From the NCBI GenBank assembly GCA_913055205.1, contig CAJXJN010000004.1:1-64000 (forward strand): a stretch of 64,000 bases of DNA. The letters run 5' to 3'. Positions 18,168 through 27,454 of the stretch are shown here, one piece after another. Below the pieces are notes generated by a model. The model worked only from the letters and a program-made list of their open reading frames with translations. It was not told the origin of the DNA and did no database searches. A program made the position numbers and the translations under genes. Position 1 is the stretch's first letter, and the number at the start of each line of letters is the position of its first letter. This DNA is from an uncultured Sulfurovum sp. Its GTDB lineage: Bacteria; Campylobacterota; Campylobacteria; Campylobacterales; Sulfurovaceae.

Positions 18168-19499
18168 ATGATTAAACAGATTATGCCACTCAGTCTCATT
18201 GTTGCATTAAGATTTTTTGGACTCTTTATTGTCCTTCCAGTACTCTCCATTTATGCACTTGAGATGGAAGGCTCTACACCATTTCTTGCTGGTCTTGTTG
18301 TGGGTGGATATGCACTGACACAAGCTGCTTTTCAAGTACCTTTTGGACTGATGAGTGACAAAGTAGGACGTAAGAAAACGCTGCTTTTTGGTCTTCTTAT
18401 CTTTATTGCGGGTTCTGTTATTGCTGCTCTTTCCGATAACATCTATATGCTTCTCATAGGTCGATTCCTACAAGGAGCTGGCGCCATTGGTTCAGTAGTG
18501 TCTGCAATGATCGCTGACTTGGTAAGAGAAGAACAGCGTGCACATGCCATGGCTATCATGGGTGGAACGATCGCTATGAGTTTTGCAGCTGCGATGATCA
18601 TCGCCCCTGTTGTAGGAGGTCACTGGGGGATAGACAAACTCTTTTGGCTCACTGCCATCCTTTCGGTTATGGCAATAGGCATACTCTTTACTGCCGTACC
18701 GCAACCTCCCAAGATCATACATAGTTATGCGGAGGAAGAGTCTAAGATGATGGATGTCTTTAAAGACAAATCACTCACACGTATGTACATCACTTTCCTT
18801 TTTCACTCTTCTATCATGACAATGGCATTTTTCATCATCCCGCTTGTAATGACACAAAGTGTAGCTGAGGGTGGTTTTGGATGGGCAAAAGCAGAATTGT
18901 GGAAAGTCTATCTGCCAGCAATGGTATTTGGGCTTCTCTCTATGGGTCCGGCTGCGGTATTTGGAGAAAAATACAGTAAAGGCAGAGAAGTCTTTATGAT
19001 CTCTGTTGCTGTGATCTTCCTAGGCTTTATCGCTATGGGATTTGCAACAACACCTTGGGTTTTCATCGTAGGAGTTGTCTTTTTCTTCATAGGGTTCAAT
19101 ATGTTCGAACCACTTCTGCAAAGTTTTGTAGCCAAATTTGCCAAAGTGCATCAAAAAGGAGCTGCACTGGGTGTAGCCAATACCTTTGCTTATGTGGGTA
19201 TCTTCCTTGGAGGTCTCTTATCCGGGTATCTTATGCAGCATTTTGGCAGAGGTACACTTGCCATAGTCGTAGCCATTATCTCAGTAGCCTGGTTTATCTG
19301 GGTAGCTACCATGCCAAACCCGAACAACAGAGGAAACGTCTACCTACCATTGGATATTTTTGACAGAGACAGGGTCAATGCACTTACAAGCCATGAAGCC
19401 ATTGTAGAAAGTTATGTAAATGAAACAGAAAATATCGCTGTAGTAAAGTATGAAAAAGATCTGATAGATGAAGATGAGATCAGAGGGATGTTGAGTTAA
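18168..19499 (+). CDS. MFS transporter with C-terminal domain (YajR-like)
   Basis: A 443-residue major facilitator with 12 predicted helices. The loop 2-3 signature GLMSDKVGRKKTLLFG is classical. A helix-5 motif region (GGTIAMSFAAAMIIAPVVGG) suggests a drug:H+ antiporter. After helix 12 a soluble stretch of about 55 residues (from LPLDIFDRDRVNALTS to the end) resembles the C-terminal ferredoxin-like YAM domain of E. coli YajR. The substrate is unknown. The start is supported by the divergent rdgB promoter region. Confidence 0.8.
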   Translation: MIKQIMPLSLIVALRFFGLFIVLPVLSIYALEMEGSTPFLAGLVVGGYALTQAAFQVPFGLMSDKVGRKKTLLFGLLIFIAGSVIAALSDNIYMLLIGRFLQGAGAIGSVVSAMIADLVREEQRAHAMAIMGGTIAMSFAAAMIIAPVVGGHWGIDKLFWLTAILSVMAIGILFTAVPQPPKIIHSYAEEESKMMDVFKDKSLTRMYITFLFHSSIMTMAFFIIPLVMTQSVAEGGFGWAKAELWKVYLPAMVFGLLSMGPAAVFGEKYSKGREVFMISVAVIFLGFIAMGFATTPWVFIVGVVFFFIGFNMFEPLLQSFVAKFAKVHQKGAALGVANTFAYVGIFLGGLLSGYLMQHFGRGTLAIVVAIISVAWFIWVATMPNPNNRGNVYLPLDIFDRDRVNALTSHEAIVESYVNETENIAVVKYEKDLIDEDEIRGMLS

Positions 19500-19500
19500 A

Positions 19501-19578
19501 TGGTCGGAGTGACCGGACTTGAACCGGCGACCTCTATCACCCCAAGATAGCACGCTAGCCAGACTGCGCTACACCCCG
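19501..19578 (-). tRNA. tRNA-Pro (GGG)
   Basis: On the minus strand the sequence runs from CGGGGTGTAGCGCAG to the T-arm GGTTCAAGTCC and an encoded CCA. The acceptor stem pairs CGGGGTG with CACTCCG (one G-U). The anticodon stem CTATC/GATAG encloses TTGGGGT, giving anticodon GGG for proline. It lies one base after the MFS stop codon, on the opposite strand. Confidence 0.95.
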
Positions 19579-19634
19579 AAATCTACATTGCGATTATAAA
19601 AGATTTTTTCTTAGAATTTGACATATAGCAGAAT

Positions 19635-19670
19635 AAAAGCACTTTTTTCTGCTGTTACAGTGCTTTTTTT
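19635..19670 (+). terminator. rho-independent terminator
   Basis: AAAAGCAC and GTGCTTTT form an 8-bp stem around a 17-base loop, followed by a T-run on the plus strand. It lies between the two tRNA genes and probably ends plus-strand readthrough from the MFS gene. Confidence 0.6.
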
Positions 19671-19672
19671 GC

Positions 19673-19678
19673 TATAAT
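19673..19678 (+). promoter_or_regulatory. extended -10 box of tRNA-Leu
   Basis: TTTTGCTATAATACC contains a TGC-TATAAT extended -10 element 14 bp before the tRNA-Leu 5' end, which fits a direct tRNA promoter. Confidence 0.55.
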
Positions 19679-19691
19679 ACCCATACCATTT

Positions 19692-19778
19692 GCGGCTGTG
19701 GTGAAATTGGTAGACACGCTAGATTCAGGTTCTAGTAGGCGCAAGCCTGTGGAGGTTCGAGTCCTCTCAGCCGCACCA
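19692..19778 (+). tRNA. tRNA-Leu (CAG)
   Basis: An 87-base tRNA with acceptor stem GCGGCTG/CAGCCGC and encoded CCA. The anticodon loop TTCAGGT sits between CTAGA and TCTAG, giving CAG, and a long variable arm of class II (GTAGGCGCAAGCCTGT) is present. This identifies leucine. Confidence 0.96.
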
Positions 19779-19799
19779 CTCAATCTATAACCCGAAAAA

Positions 19800-21788
19800 C
19801 TAAAGTTTACACTCTCCTAGATCTACCTCTTTATACTCCACATCCATCAACTTACATGCACGTTTCATAATACCTTCTTTAGTAAATCCAAACTTCTCAA
19901 AGAGCTGCTCTGCCGGTGCTGAAGCACCAAAGGTTTCCATACCCAGTACGTCATCTGCATAACGGTAGTACTCTATTGCCGTGGCAGCTTCTACAGCTAA
20001 GACTTTTGTATTGGGGTCTATCACTGCTGCTTTATACTCTGCATCCTGTTCATTGAAGAGGTCAAGACATGGTACAGAAACAACATTTGCAATGATACCC
20101 AGAGGAGCAAGGTAGCACGCTGCTTTCAAACAAGGCATAAGTTCTGAACCACTCGCCATCAGTGTAAAGTTTGCATTCTTTCTTTTTTTAACAATGTATG
20201 CACCCCTGCTTACATCACCAAAATCTCTTTTTGGTTTAAGTGTTTTGAGTTTTTGACGACTCAAGACAAAACCGTGTGGCGCATTCATGGTAAGTGCAGT
20301 TTTCCATGCTTCGACATTTTCTGTAGCATCTGCAGGTCTCCATACATAGAAGTTCGGCAATGCTCTGAACTGACTGATATGCTCAATAGGCTCATGCGTA
20401 GGGCCATCTTCACCTACACCAATACTGTCATGTGTCCATATAAAGAAATTTTGGATACTCGTCAATGCCGCAATACGTGCACTTGGCTTAAGATAATCAG
20501 AAAAGACAAAGAATGTTGCATTAAACGGAATAAGTGTTCCATAGAGTGCCATTGCATTGGTGATCGCCGCCATTGAGTGCTCTCTGATTCCAAAGTGAAT
20601 GTTTCTACCTTTAGGAAAGTCACCCATATCTTTAAGCTCAGTTTTGTTTGATGGTGCAAGGTCAGCAGATCCACCAATAAACCCAGGGACAGCCGTTGCT
20701 ATAGCGTTGAGTATCTTACCGTTACTGTCTCTTGTCGCCATTTCTTTATCAGCAGAAAAATCCGGGAAGTCAATATTTGAAAAATCCGGATTAAGAAGGC
20801 GTGCAAGTGCTTCATTTTGTTCGATAAGTGGTGCTTCTTTTTGTCTATGGATCCACTCTTTCTCTGCCAGTTCACCTTTTTCAACTGCACATCTAAATCT
20901 TAGCAACACATCTTCAGGGATATGGAATGCCACCTCCGGATCAAAGCCCTCTTTTGTTTTTGATTCAGCAATGATCTTCTCGCCCAGAGGGGCACCATGT
21001 GTATGGTGTGTCCCCTCTAACTCACCTGCTCCCTTACCAATAATAGTATTGGCAATGATAATGGTTGGTTTTGTAGCCGTTTTTATTTCATTAAATGCTT
21101 TATCGATATCATCATAACAGTGACCATTGATCTTAATTACATTCCAGTTCTGTGCTTCAAAACGTTTAGCTACATCTTCACTCCAGGCGAGGCTTGTATC
21201 ACCCTCGATGGTAATCTCATTTGAATCATAGATCAGTACCAGATCTTTAAGTTTAAGATGTCCTGCCAAGGCACATGCTTCGTAAGAAATACCCTCTTGC
21301 AGGTCACCATCACCACATAAACAGTATACTTTATGGTCGATGAGTTCACATGTCTCTGAGTTTACCTGGTTTGCTGTATAGGCTTCAGCCATTGCAAAAC
21401 CAACTGCATTAGCAACACCTTGCCCTAAAGGACCTGTTGTTATCTCTATGCCTTCTGTGTGACCGTATTCTGGATGCCCTGGTGTTTTAGAGTCAAGTTG
21501 ACGAAAGTTCTTAAGATCATCAAGACTTACATCATAACCCCAAAGGTGTAGCAGTCCATAAACAAGGCTGGAACCATGTCCTCCTGAAAAAACCAAACGG
21601 TCACGATTGAGCCATTTTGGGTTTTTGGGGTTATGGTTGAGATGTTCAGAAAGAACAACTGCAATATCTGCAAGGCCCATAGGTGCACCCGGGTGTCCTG
21701 AGTTTGCTTTTTGTACCATATCTGCAGCTAAAAATCTAATGGTGTTAGCCATTTTTTTACGCATTTTATTTTGCTCTGTCATTGCCAT
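19800..21788 (-). CDS. tkt: transketolase
   Basis: Transketolase moves two-carbon units between sugar phosphates in the pentose phosphate pathway (and the Calvin cycle if present). The 662-residue protein has the TPP motif GDGDLQEGISYEACALAGHLKLKDL..YDSN, the N-terminal ANSGHPGAPMGLADI, and the pyrimidine-domain GIREHSMAAITNAMALYG. The start at 21788 has AAGGAAG six bases upstream. It is followed by ispA in the same direction only on the far side of its promoter, so the two are probably separate units. Confidence 0.96.
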   Translation of the reverse strand: MAMTEQNKMRKKMANTIRFLAADMVQKANSGHPGAPMGLADIAVVLSEHLNHNPKNPKWLNRDRLVFSGGHGSSLVYGLLHLWGYDVSLDDLKNFRQLDSKTPGHPEYGHTEGIEITTGPLGQGVANAVGFAMAEAYTANQVNSETCELIDHKVYCLCGDGDLQEGISYEACALAGHLKLKDLVLIYDSNEITIEGDTSLAWSEDVAKRFEAQNWNVIKINGHCYDDIDKAFNEIKTATKPTIIIANTIIGKGAGELEGTHHTHGAPLGEKIIAESKTKEGFDPEVAFHIPEDVLLRFRCAVEKGELAEKEWIHRQKEAPLIEQNEALARLLNPDFSNIDFPDFSADKEMATRDSNGKILNAIATAVPGFIGGSADLAPSNKTELKDMGDFPKGRNIHFGIREHSMAAITNAMALYGTLIPFNATFFVFSDYLKPSARIAALTSIQNFFIWTHDSIGVGEDGPTHEPIEHISQFRALPNFYVWRPADATENVEAWKTALTMNAPHGFVLSRQKLKTLKPKRDFGDVSRGAYIVKKRKNANFTLMASGSELMPCLKAACYLAPLGIIANVVSVPCLDLFNEQDAEYKAAVIDPNTKVLAVEAATAIEYYRYADDVLGMETFGASAPAEQLFEKFGFTKEGIMKRACKLMDVEYKEVDLGECKL

Positions 21789-21856
21789 GAGAGACTTCCT
21801 TTTTTATATTTAATGTAGGTTTGGCACTACCAAATATCTATTTAGTAATACTAAAC

Positions 21857-22708
21857 CTACTGTTTATGACGGAAAAGATACTTCCGCACTGTTACACCTA
21901 AAGCATCTTGAAGCTTCTCATCGAAGTTTTCAAATTGTCTTTGCAGATCTTTTGCCAGAGCATCAGCTTCTTCGATGCTCTTCTCTAAGCCCAAAAGATT
22001 GACAAAGCTATTTTTATCTCCATCGTTGCTTGTAGTTTTACCTGCTTCCTCTTCACTCTGTGTTTCGTCTATAATATCATCTTGTATCTGAAAAAGTAAT
22101 CCAAGATCTATACCAAAAGCATAAAGTGCCTCTTGTTCTTTCTTTTCAAGCCCCACGATGACTCCACCCATCTGCAGACTCACCGCAATGAGTTTAGCTG
22201 TTTTGTTGGTATGCAATATCTTTATCTGTTCAAGATCAAGTGGTTTGTTTTCAAAATAACAATCTATGGCTTGCCCAAGTACCATCCCTCTGCTCCCACC
22301 GTCACGGGCAAGAAGTTCAACAAGTTTTATTTTGACATCTTCACGAAGTGGCGCTTTTGCTATAAGATAAAATGCATCAGAATTCAGTGCATCCCCTGTA
22401 AGTATGGCTGTGACTTCATCATAACGCTTATGAAGCGTCATATGGCCACGACGCAGATCTGCATTATCCATCACAGGAAGGTCATCATGGATGAGTGAAT
22501 AGGTATGAAACATCTCTAATGCAAGCGCTACCGGTAGTGCAGAGTTATAAAGCATGGGTTCATAAGCATCTACAATATTAAGCAGCAACATCGGACGAAA
22601 ACGTTTTCCCCCGGCCTCAAGCATTACACCTAAAGCATCTTCATAAATAGGGTGAAAACTTGGTACTTGTGGTAAGTTCTCTTTTAGGTAAGTTTCAAAT
22701 CTTTGCAT
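21857..22708 (-). CDS. ispA: polyprenyl (farnesyl/geranylgeranyl) diphosphate synthase
   Basis: Short-chain trans-prenyltransferase that extends DMAPP with IPP to farnesyl or geranylgeranyl diphosphate. The 283-residue protein shows both Asp-rich motifs: first DDLPVMDNAD with HDDLP context, and second FQIQDDIID. The GGKRFRPML segment and KTAKLIAVSLQMGG are typical. Product length cannot be fixed from the sequence. It connects functionally with dxr at 49 kb in the MEP isoprenoid route. Confidence 0.92.
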   Translation of the reverse strand: MQRFETYLKENLPQVPSFHPIYEDALGVMLEAGGKRFRPMLLLNIVDAYEPMLYNSALPVALALEMFHTYSLIHDDLPVMDNADLRRGHMTLHKRYDEVTAILTGDALNSDAFYLIAKAPLREDVKIKLVELLARDGGSRGMVLGQAIDCYFENKPLDLEQIKILHTNKTAKLIAVSLQMGGVIVGLEKKEQEALYAFGIDLGLLFQIQDDIIDETQSEEEAGKTTSNDGDKNSFVNLLGLEKSIEEADALAKDLQRQFENFDEKLQDALGVTVRKYLFRHKQ

Positions 22709-22997
22709 TTAGTCTCATTGAGGGTTTATTGGTGGAATTATATCGAATTAGGATAAAATACTGCTATGACAAAAGAACAAAAACTTACAATTATTATATG
22801 GCAAAAAGGCTGGTTGGAATTACTACATTGATCGTTTGGTGATATGTGATCTTCATAATTCCCTGCTCCTTTTGCAAAGCAGGCACCTTACTGTAAGGAA
22901 AGCACCATGCTGATATTTGGTATTTTAACAATGATCTATAAGGGTTTTGTCTATGGGGAAAAAACAAAATAGTCCTAAATAACGAAAGGTATCTGAA

Positions 22998-23228
22998 ATG
23001 AAGAAAAAAACAATAAAACAATCAACCATGCTTAACTTAAAAGGTTTTTTGATCCTGATCGCTTTTGGTATCTGGGTATATGTCATCATGAATTCAGGTG
23101 AATCAATCCAATCAACCAAAGAGGCAATCTACTCTTATGGAGGGAATACACTTCTTATTATTAGCGTACTCTATATCCTGATTATACTTCTCGAATTTTT
23201 TATTGATATTGAAAAGATCAATAAATAA
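22998..23228 (+). CDS. hypothetical small membrane protein
   Basis: A 76-residue protein with two predicted transmembrane helices (about residues 14-31 and 50-68) and a basic N-terminus. A ribosome binding site (GAAAGG) lies upstream. No family is recognised. The 289-bp gap before it holds only two roughly 21-codon frames and a small hairpin (CCTGCT/AGCAGG) and looks like decayed sequence. Confidence 0.6.
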   Translation: MKKKTIKQSTMLNLKGFLILIAFGIWVYVIMNSGESIQSTKEAIYSYGGNTLLIISVLYILIILLEFFIDIEKINK

Positions 23229-23243
23229 GGGGTTTATCTACCT

Positions 23244-23753
23244 TTATTTACACTTCTTTGCTATCTCATCTATGATATCATCAATATTTTTATCTTCAAC
23301 ATTGACAATGACATCGGCTACTTTTCTATAGGCTTTTTCCCGCTCTTTATAAAGCTTTTTTGCTTCTTTTTCCTGAGCGAAGAGTGGTCTTTTTGCTAAT
23401 TTTGCTTCAGCATTCTTGGCTGTTTTCAGACGATTATGTATCCATTCGAAGGAAGCATCAAGCAATACAACCGTTCCGAGTTTTTTAAGGTTTTTTACTT
23501 TATAAAATCCACCGCCACAGCTAATGAATGTATTTCTAACACACTTTTCTATCCAATCAGCAGTTATCTGCTCCTGTTGTCTAAAATATGCTTCACCTTT
23601 TTTTTCAAAGATCTTTTTTACTTCCTTGTTCTCTTTGGATTCTATCAGATCATCTGTATCTATAATATAGGTCCCGTATTTCTTTGTAAAGGCACGGGCT
23701 GTGGTCCCTTTACCTATGCCCATAAAACCGATTAAGATAATATTTTTTTTCAA
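23244..23753 (-). CDS. aroK: shikimate kinase
   Basis: Phosphorylates shikimate in the aromatic amino acid pathway. The 169-residue protein has the P-loop GFMGIGKGTTARAF, the substrate segment DTDDLIE, and CGGGFYKVKNL with the shikimate-binding Gly triplet. The lid region RPLFAQEKEAKKLYKEREKAYRKVAD is complete. Unusually, GKG replaces GKS/GKT at the start of the P-loop end, but the following Thr can serve. It starts 3 bases after the small HicB-like gene upstream. Confidence 0.9.
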   Translation of the reverse strand: MKKNIILIGFMGIGKGTTARAFTKKYGTYIIDTDDLIESKENKEVKKIFEKKGEAYFRQQEQITADWIEKCVRNTFISCGGGFYKVKNLKKLGTVVLLDASFEWIHNRLKTAKNAEAKLAKRPLFAQEKEAKKLYKEREKAYRKVADVIVNVEDKNIDDIIDEIAKKCK

Positions 23754-23756
23754 AAT

Positions 23757-23996
23757 TTACACCATATTGTAACGGTCAATGATCTTCTTAAGTCGCTTAC
23801 GTAGATTTTTCAATGCTTCTTCCGCTGTCTCACCCTCCGCAACAAGTGATTCAAATTCATCAAACTGTACCTTTGCTACCCAACCTATCTTCTTATGTTT
23901 TTTGATCCCTGCAAAACGTACTTCACCAAAGTGCTCTTTTGCCATTCGATAAATACGTTCAATTCTTTCATCCAGACTTCTTATTTCTTTACTCAT
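23757..23996 (-). CDS. hypothetical protein, possible HicB-like fold
   Basis: A 79-residue charged protein starting MSKEIRSLDERIERIY. I chose ATG at 23996 because AAGGAT lies just upstream, while the in-frame ATG at 24011 precedes that site. The part WVAKVQFDEFESLVAEGETAEEALKNLRKRLKK resembles the beta-alpha pattern of HicB-type domains, but no partner HicA is adjacent. It is 3 bases from aroK and probably cotranscribed. Confidence 0.6.
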   Translation of the reverse strand: MSKEIRSLDERIERIYRMAKEHFGEVRFAGIKKHKKIGWVAKVQFDEFESLVAEGETAEEALKNLRKRLKKIIDRYNMV

Positions 23997-24069
23997 TCTT
24001 ATCCTTTGCAATAAATATAATCTACTTTGTTATAATTATAGCACAGCAAGAGAAAAAAAGGATTACATT

Positions 24070-24765
24070 ATGAAGAATATACTCATTACAGGTGTCAGTT
24101 CCGGGCTAGGTAAAGCATTGGCCAGAGAATATCTTGCCAATGGTGATAGAGTTTATGCCATTGGCAGATCATTTCCAAAGATATTCAGCACCGATCCCCA
24201 CTTTTTCTTTTTCCCTTATGATTTGAGTCAGACCTTTATGATCAAGGCAGAGATCAAGACATTCATAGCAAATCATTCTTTTGACATAGTGATCCTCAAT
24301 GCCGGAATACTCGGTGAAATCCAAATGTTAAATCAAACCAACTTAGGAAAAATCAAAGAGGTTATGGAACTCAATGTCTGGGCAAACAAAGAGCTCATCG
24401 ATACACTTCATGAATATGCATATGTTAAACAAGTAATAGGTATCAGTTCAGGAGCAGCAGTCAACGGATCGAAAGGCTGGGGTGCATATTCACTTTCCAA
24501 AGCCGGGCTGAATATGCTGCTCTCTATCTATGCAAAAGAGTTACCTGATATCCATTTCACTGCACTTGCTCCCGGTGTTATAGATACATCTATGGTGCGG
24601 CATATCATCAACAAAGTAGATGACCAAATATTCCCATCTGCTAAAAAACTGAAAGAAGGAAAGATCCAAACCCCTAGAGAAGCAGCCAAACTGCTTATAT
24701 CTATATTTGATACACTTTTAAAGTATGAAAGTGGTAGTTTTTTAGATGTAAGGACAATGAGCTAG
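24070..24765 (+). CDS. short-chain dehydrogenase/reductase
   Basis: A 231-residue SDR with the NAD(P) loop ITGVSSGLGKAL, the structural LNAGI motif, catalytic Ser in ISSGAAV and the YSLSK active site (Tyr-x3-Lys). The basic residue pattern after beta-2 (GRSF) suggests NADPH. The substrate is unknown; the resemblance is to the small carbonyl reductases of the YciK/sepiapterin reductase type. Confidence 0.85.
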   Translation: MKNILITGVSSGLGKALAREYLANGDRVYAIGRSFPKIFSTDPHFFFFPYDLSQTFMIKAEIKTFIANHSFDIVILNAGILGEIQMLNQTNLGKIKEVMELNVWANKELIDTLHEYAYVKQVIGISSGAAVNGSKGWGAYSLSKAGLNMLLSIYAKELPDIHFTALAPGVIDTSMVRHIINKVDDQIFPSAKKLKEGKIQTPREAAKLLISIFDTLLKYESGSFLDVRTMS

Positions 24766-24780
24766 GAGTCTGTCGGACCC

Positions 24781-26106
24781 CTAGACTTTTATCTTTTGCC
24801 ATTCACCTTTATTAAAGGTGATCCAAAGCCATGTTGCTTTCACAAAGGTATCTGAGATCATTGCCAGATAGACAAAAAGGATAGACTCAAAATACCATGA
24901 GAGTAAAAATGCAGGGATGATACGTACGAACCACAGAGAGATAAGATTTATCTTCAAAGTTCGCTTACTGTCACCTGCCCCTCTAAGTGCTCCTGAAAGT
25001 ACAAAGTTAAATGCCAAAGGGATCTGAGAAAATCCTACAATAACCAAATAAAGGCTTGCCTCTTTGATGGTTTTGGCATCATCCGTAAAAAGCCATACGA
25101 TCTTCTCCGGCGTAAATATCATAAAGAATGAAAGAAAAAACATAAATCCCGAAGTGTACTTAAGTACAAGAAGCACATCTTCTTTTGCTTGCTCAGGCTT
25201 CTTCGCACCCAGTCCCTGCCCCATCAATGCCATCGCTGCAATGGTGAACCCGATACCTGGCATAAATGCCAAGCCCTCTACACGCAATCCTATCTGGTAT
25301 CCTGCCAATACCTCGGTACCATAGTGAGCGATGATGATAGTGAAGAGCATAAAACTTCCAAAAGTAAGCGACCGCTCAAACGATGCCGGTATCCCTACTT
25401 TAAGTGCACGTGAGAGTAGCACTTTAGAGTAGTGCCATAGAGGAATGTAGGGTGTTTTATGTCTGAGGTACAAGACCACATACACGATAAACTCTAACAT
25501 ATTTACTATGACTGTCCCCACTGCCGCACCCATCACACCAAGTTCCGGGAAACCATAATGTCCAAAGATAAAGAGATAATTTAAGATGACGTTGAGAATG
25601 ATAGAGCCTATCTTGACCTTCATGGGTGTATGGGTATCTCCTGCAGAATTAAGTGCTGAGACAAAAACCAGTTTCATAAAAACAAAAGGCATCATCCATG
25701 TAAGCATCTGCACATAATCTGCTCCAAGTGCCACTACCTCAGGTGCTGTTCCAAACCATACATAGATGTTAGAAGCAAGAAAATACCATGCCACCATCAC
25801 CGGTAGACTCAACAGGAATGCAAATTGAAGCAGTGTTGAAAGCCCTGTGGAAGCCCGTTTTATCTGACCTGCTCCCACAAAGCGTGAAAGCAAAGCGGAT
25901 GTACCTACATGCAACAGGGTCAGCACGGCAAAAACAAACATAAGTGACTGCAATCCAAGTCCTACAGCTGCCACAGCAAATGCAGAGATACGCCCTACCA
26001 TTATGAGGTCAGTGATCACTTGCAGCATATCCAATAGTGAATTAATTGCCGCGGGGATGGAAAGCTTGAGTATCTTTTGATGTTTGGGTGGAAAAAGTCG
26101 TATCAC
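24781..26106 (-). CDS. MATE family efflux transporter
   Basis: A 441-residue membrane protein with 12 predicted helices in two halves, typical of Na+ or H+ driven multidrug and toxin extrusion pumps. Family segments include SIPAAINSLLDMLQVITDLIM at helix 1, MVGRISAFAVAAVGLG, and the second-half repeat GIGFTIAAMALMGQGLGAKKPEQA. The transport substrate is not predictable. It converges with the SDR gene, 15 bp apart. Confidence 0.92.
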   Translation of the reverse strand: MIRLFPPKHQKILKLSIPAAINSLLDMLQVITDLIMVGRISAFAVAAVGLGLQSLMFVFAVLTLLHVGTSALLSRFVGAGQIKRASTGLSTLLQFAFLLSLPVMVAWYFLASNIYVWFGTAPEVVALGADYVQMLTWMMPFVFMKLVFVSALNSAGDTHTPMKVKIGSIILNVILNYLFIFGHYGFPELGVMGAAVGTVIVNMLEFIVYVVLYLRHKTPYIPLWHYSKVLLSRALKVGIPASFERSLTFGSFMLFTIIIAHYGTEVLAGYQIGLRVEGLAFMPGIGFTIAAMALMGQGLGAKKPEQAKEDVLLVLKYTSGFMFFLSFFMIFTPEKIVWLFTDDAKTIKEASLYLVIVGFSQIPLAFNFVLSGALRGAGDSKRTLKINLISLWFVRIIPAFLLSWYFESILFVYLAMISDTFVKATWLWITFNKGEWQKIKV

Positions 26107-26127
26107 GCTATCTCTTTTTAAAGCGTA

Positions 26128-26451
26128 TTATACTCCTGCCAGCTGAGAAAGATGTGCATACAGCAGTATGATGATAAGAGAAGCCCATCCCATCATCCAA
26201 CCCACAGCACGCAATCTTTTTTCTTTTTGGAACATCTGTCTGGCTTTGTAAAGGACCACAGGGTAGACCACAAAAGCCAATACCACAGGCATGTATGCCA
26301 TAAAAGTCAAAGAATATTTGGCTATAGCGAGCTTCACTGCCAAAAAAGAGGTATAGACAAAACTATACACGATAAGTAATATGAACATTTGCACGATGTA
26401 AAAAAGCATATAGCTTGCTTTTTTATTTTGTTCATCGCTGTAGTATTTCAA
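26128..26451 (-). CDS. hypothetical membrane protein
   Basis: A 107-residue protein with three predicted transmembrane helices (about residues 13-32, 42-65 and 82-102). No family is recognised. It lies 21 bp upstream of the MATE gene in the same direction and is likely cotranscribed with it. Confidence 0.65.
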   Translation of the reverse strand: MKYYSDEQNKKASYMLFYIVQMFILLIVYSFVYTSFLAVKLAIAKYSLTFMAYMPVVLAFVVYPVVLYKARQMFQKEKRLRAVGWMMGWASLIIILLYAHLSQLAGV

Positions 26452-26497
26452 CCCTCACCCTCTTCCTCATACTGTTGAATCTAAATGTATCATATTT

Positions 26498-26743
26498 TTA
26501 TTCTAACCAAAAATTATCATCACTGAGCTCAAGAGATTTTTGATAAATATCTTCACCATATTTATCTATAAAATCTTGCAGCTGATCCCGATATTCTTTT
26601 GTGTTGTCTCTTCCATATAAGATATCTAATGTATCTAGAAGTTTTCTGTACTTTCCGGTACCTTCTTTACTATTGATAAATCTTAATTGCGAATACACAT
26701 TAGATGCTTTAGAAAATAATATTGATGCTTTTAATATTGACAT
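26498..26743 (-). CDS. hypothetical protein
   Basis: An 81-residue soluble helical protein (MSILKASILFSKASNVYSQL at the start, acidic end DDNFWLE). A short AGGAGG-like site (CCTCCT on the plus strand) lies just upstream of the ATG. No family is recognised. The 213-bp AT-rich gap on its 5' side shows no other gene. Confidence 0.6.
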   Translation of the reverse strand: MSILKASILFSKASNVYSQLRFINSKEGTGKYRKLLDTLDILYGRDNTKEYRDQLQDFIDKYGEDIYQKSLELSDDNFWLE

Positions 26744-26956
26744 TATGTACTACCTCCTATTTTTCTCTTTATATATATAAAATAAATCTTATAATCATAT
26801 CTAACAAAAGGTTTATAAAACTTTATGAAAGCTGTCAGTTTAATGAAACTCCCCGATCCATAAGGTACGAGGTATCTTCATTTTTCAAAAATCTGTTGAA
26901 ATATCATATAATGACATATCAATTAAAAATATAACAAAATACCGAAAAGGCACTCC

Positions 26957-27454
26957 ATGAGACTCTTTATTGCTTCCCCTGTCAAACTTGATAACTATAC
27001 ATCCATACAAGAGGATTTCAAAGAGATCATTGAGGGGAAGTGGGTAGAAGAGGAGAACTTGCATTTGACCTGGGTATTTTTGGGTGATTTAAAAGAAGTG
27101 AAACATATCATCGATAAACTCAAAAAGGTATCGCCACTAGAAAGTGAAGTAAGCATCTCTAAAATGGGGTATTTCGGGCGGCCTCCAAGAATTTTCTTTG
27201 CCAAAGCCGAGGAGAAGTTACTCTACAGCAAAGCAAGAGAGTTTAAAGAAGCAGAATTTGATCTCTATCGTTTTAAACCACATATCACTCTATGTCGCAT
27301 CAAGAACATACATGATTATAAAGCTTACAAGGAGAAACTCAAAGCATATCGTGAAAAAAAACTAGGGCTGATCTTACCAGAAATTAATCTCTATGAAAGT
27401 ACAGTTACATCTAAAGGTGCAAAGTATACATGCAGATATAAAATAGAAATTTAA
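26957..27454 (+). CDS. thpR: RNA 2',3'-cyclic phosphodiesterase
   Basis: A member of the 2H phosphoesterase family (LigT/ThpR), which opens 2',3'-cyclic phosphates on RNA. The 165-residue protein has both catalytic motifs: HLTWVFLG near residue 36 and HITLCRI near residue 111. The start MRLFIASPV is typical. It overlaps the convergent purN by 4 bases. Confidence 0.88.
   Translation: MRLFIASPVKLDNYTSIQEDFKEIIEGKWVEEENLHLTWVFLGDLKEVKHIIDKLKKVSPLESEVSISKMGYFGRPPRIFFAKAEEKLLYSKAREFKEAEFDLYRFKPHITLCRIKNIHDYKAYKEKLKAYREKKLGLILPEINLYESTVTSKGAKYTCRYKIEI

Noticed and set aside
22766-22972. Two short frames of about 21 codons each upstream of the 76-residue membrane protein
   Set aside because: One has a fair ribosome binding site (AAGGA, ATG at 22907), but neither has a recognisable character. 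They look like decayed sequence.
23757-23996. HicAB toxin-antitoxin pair
   Set aside because: Only a HicB-like pattern is visible. No HicA-type gene adjoins, and the neighbour is aroK.
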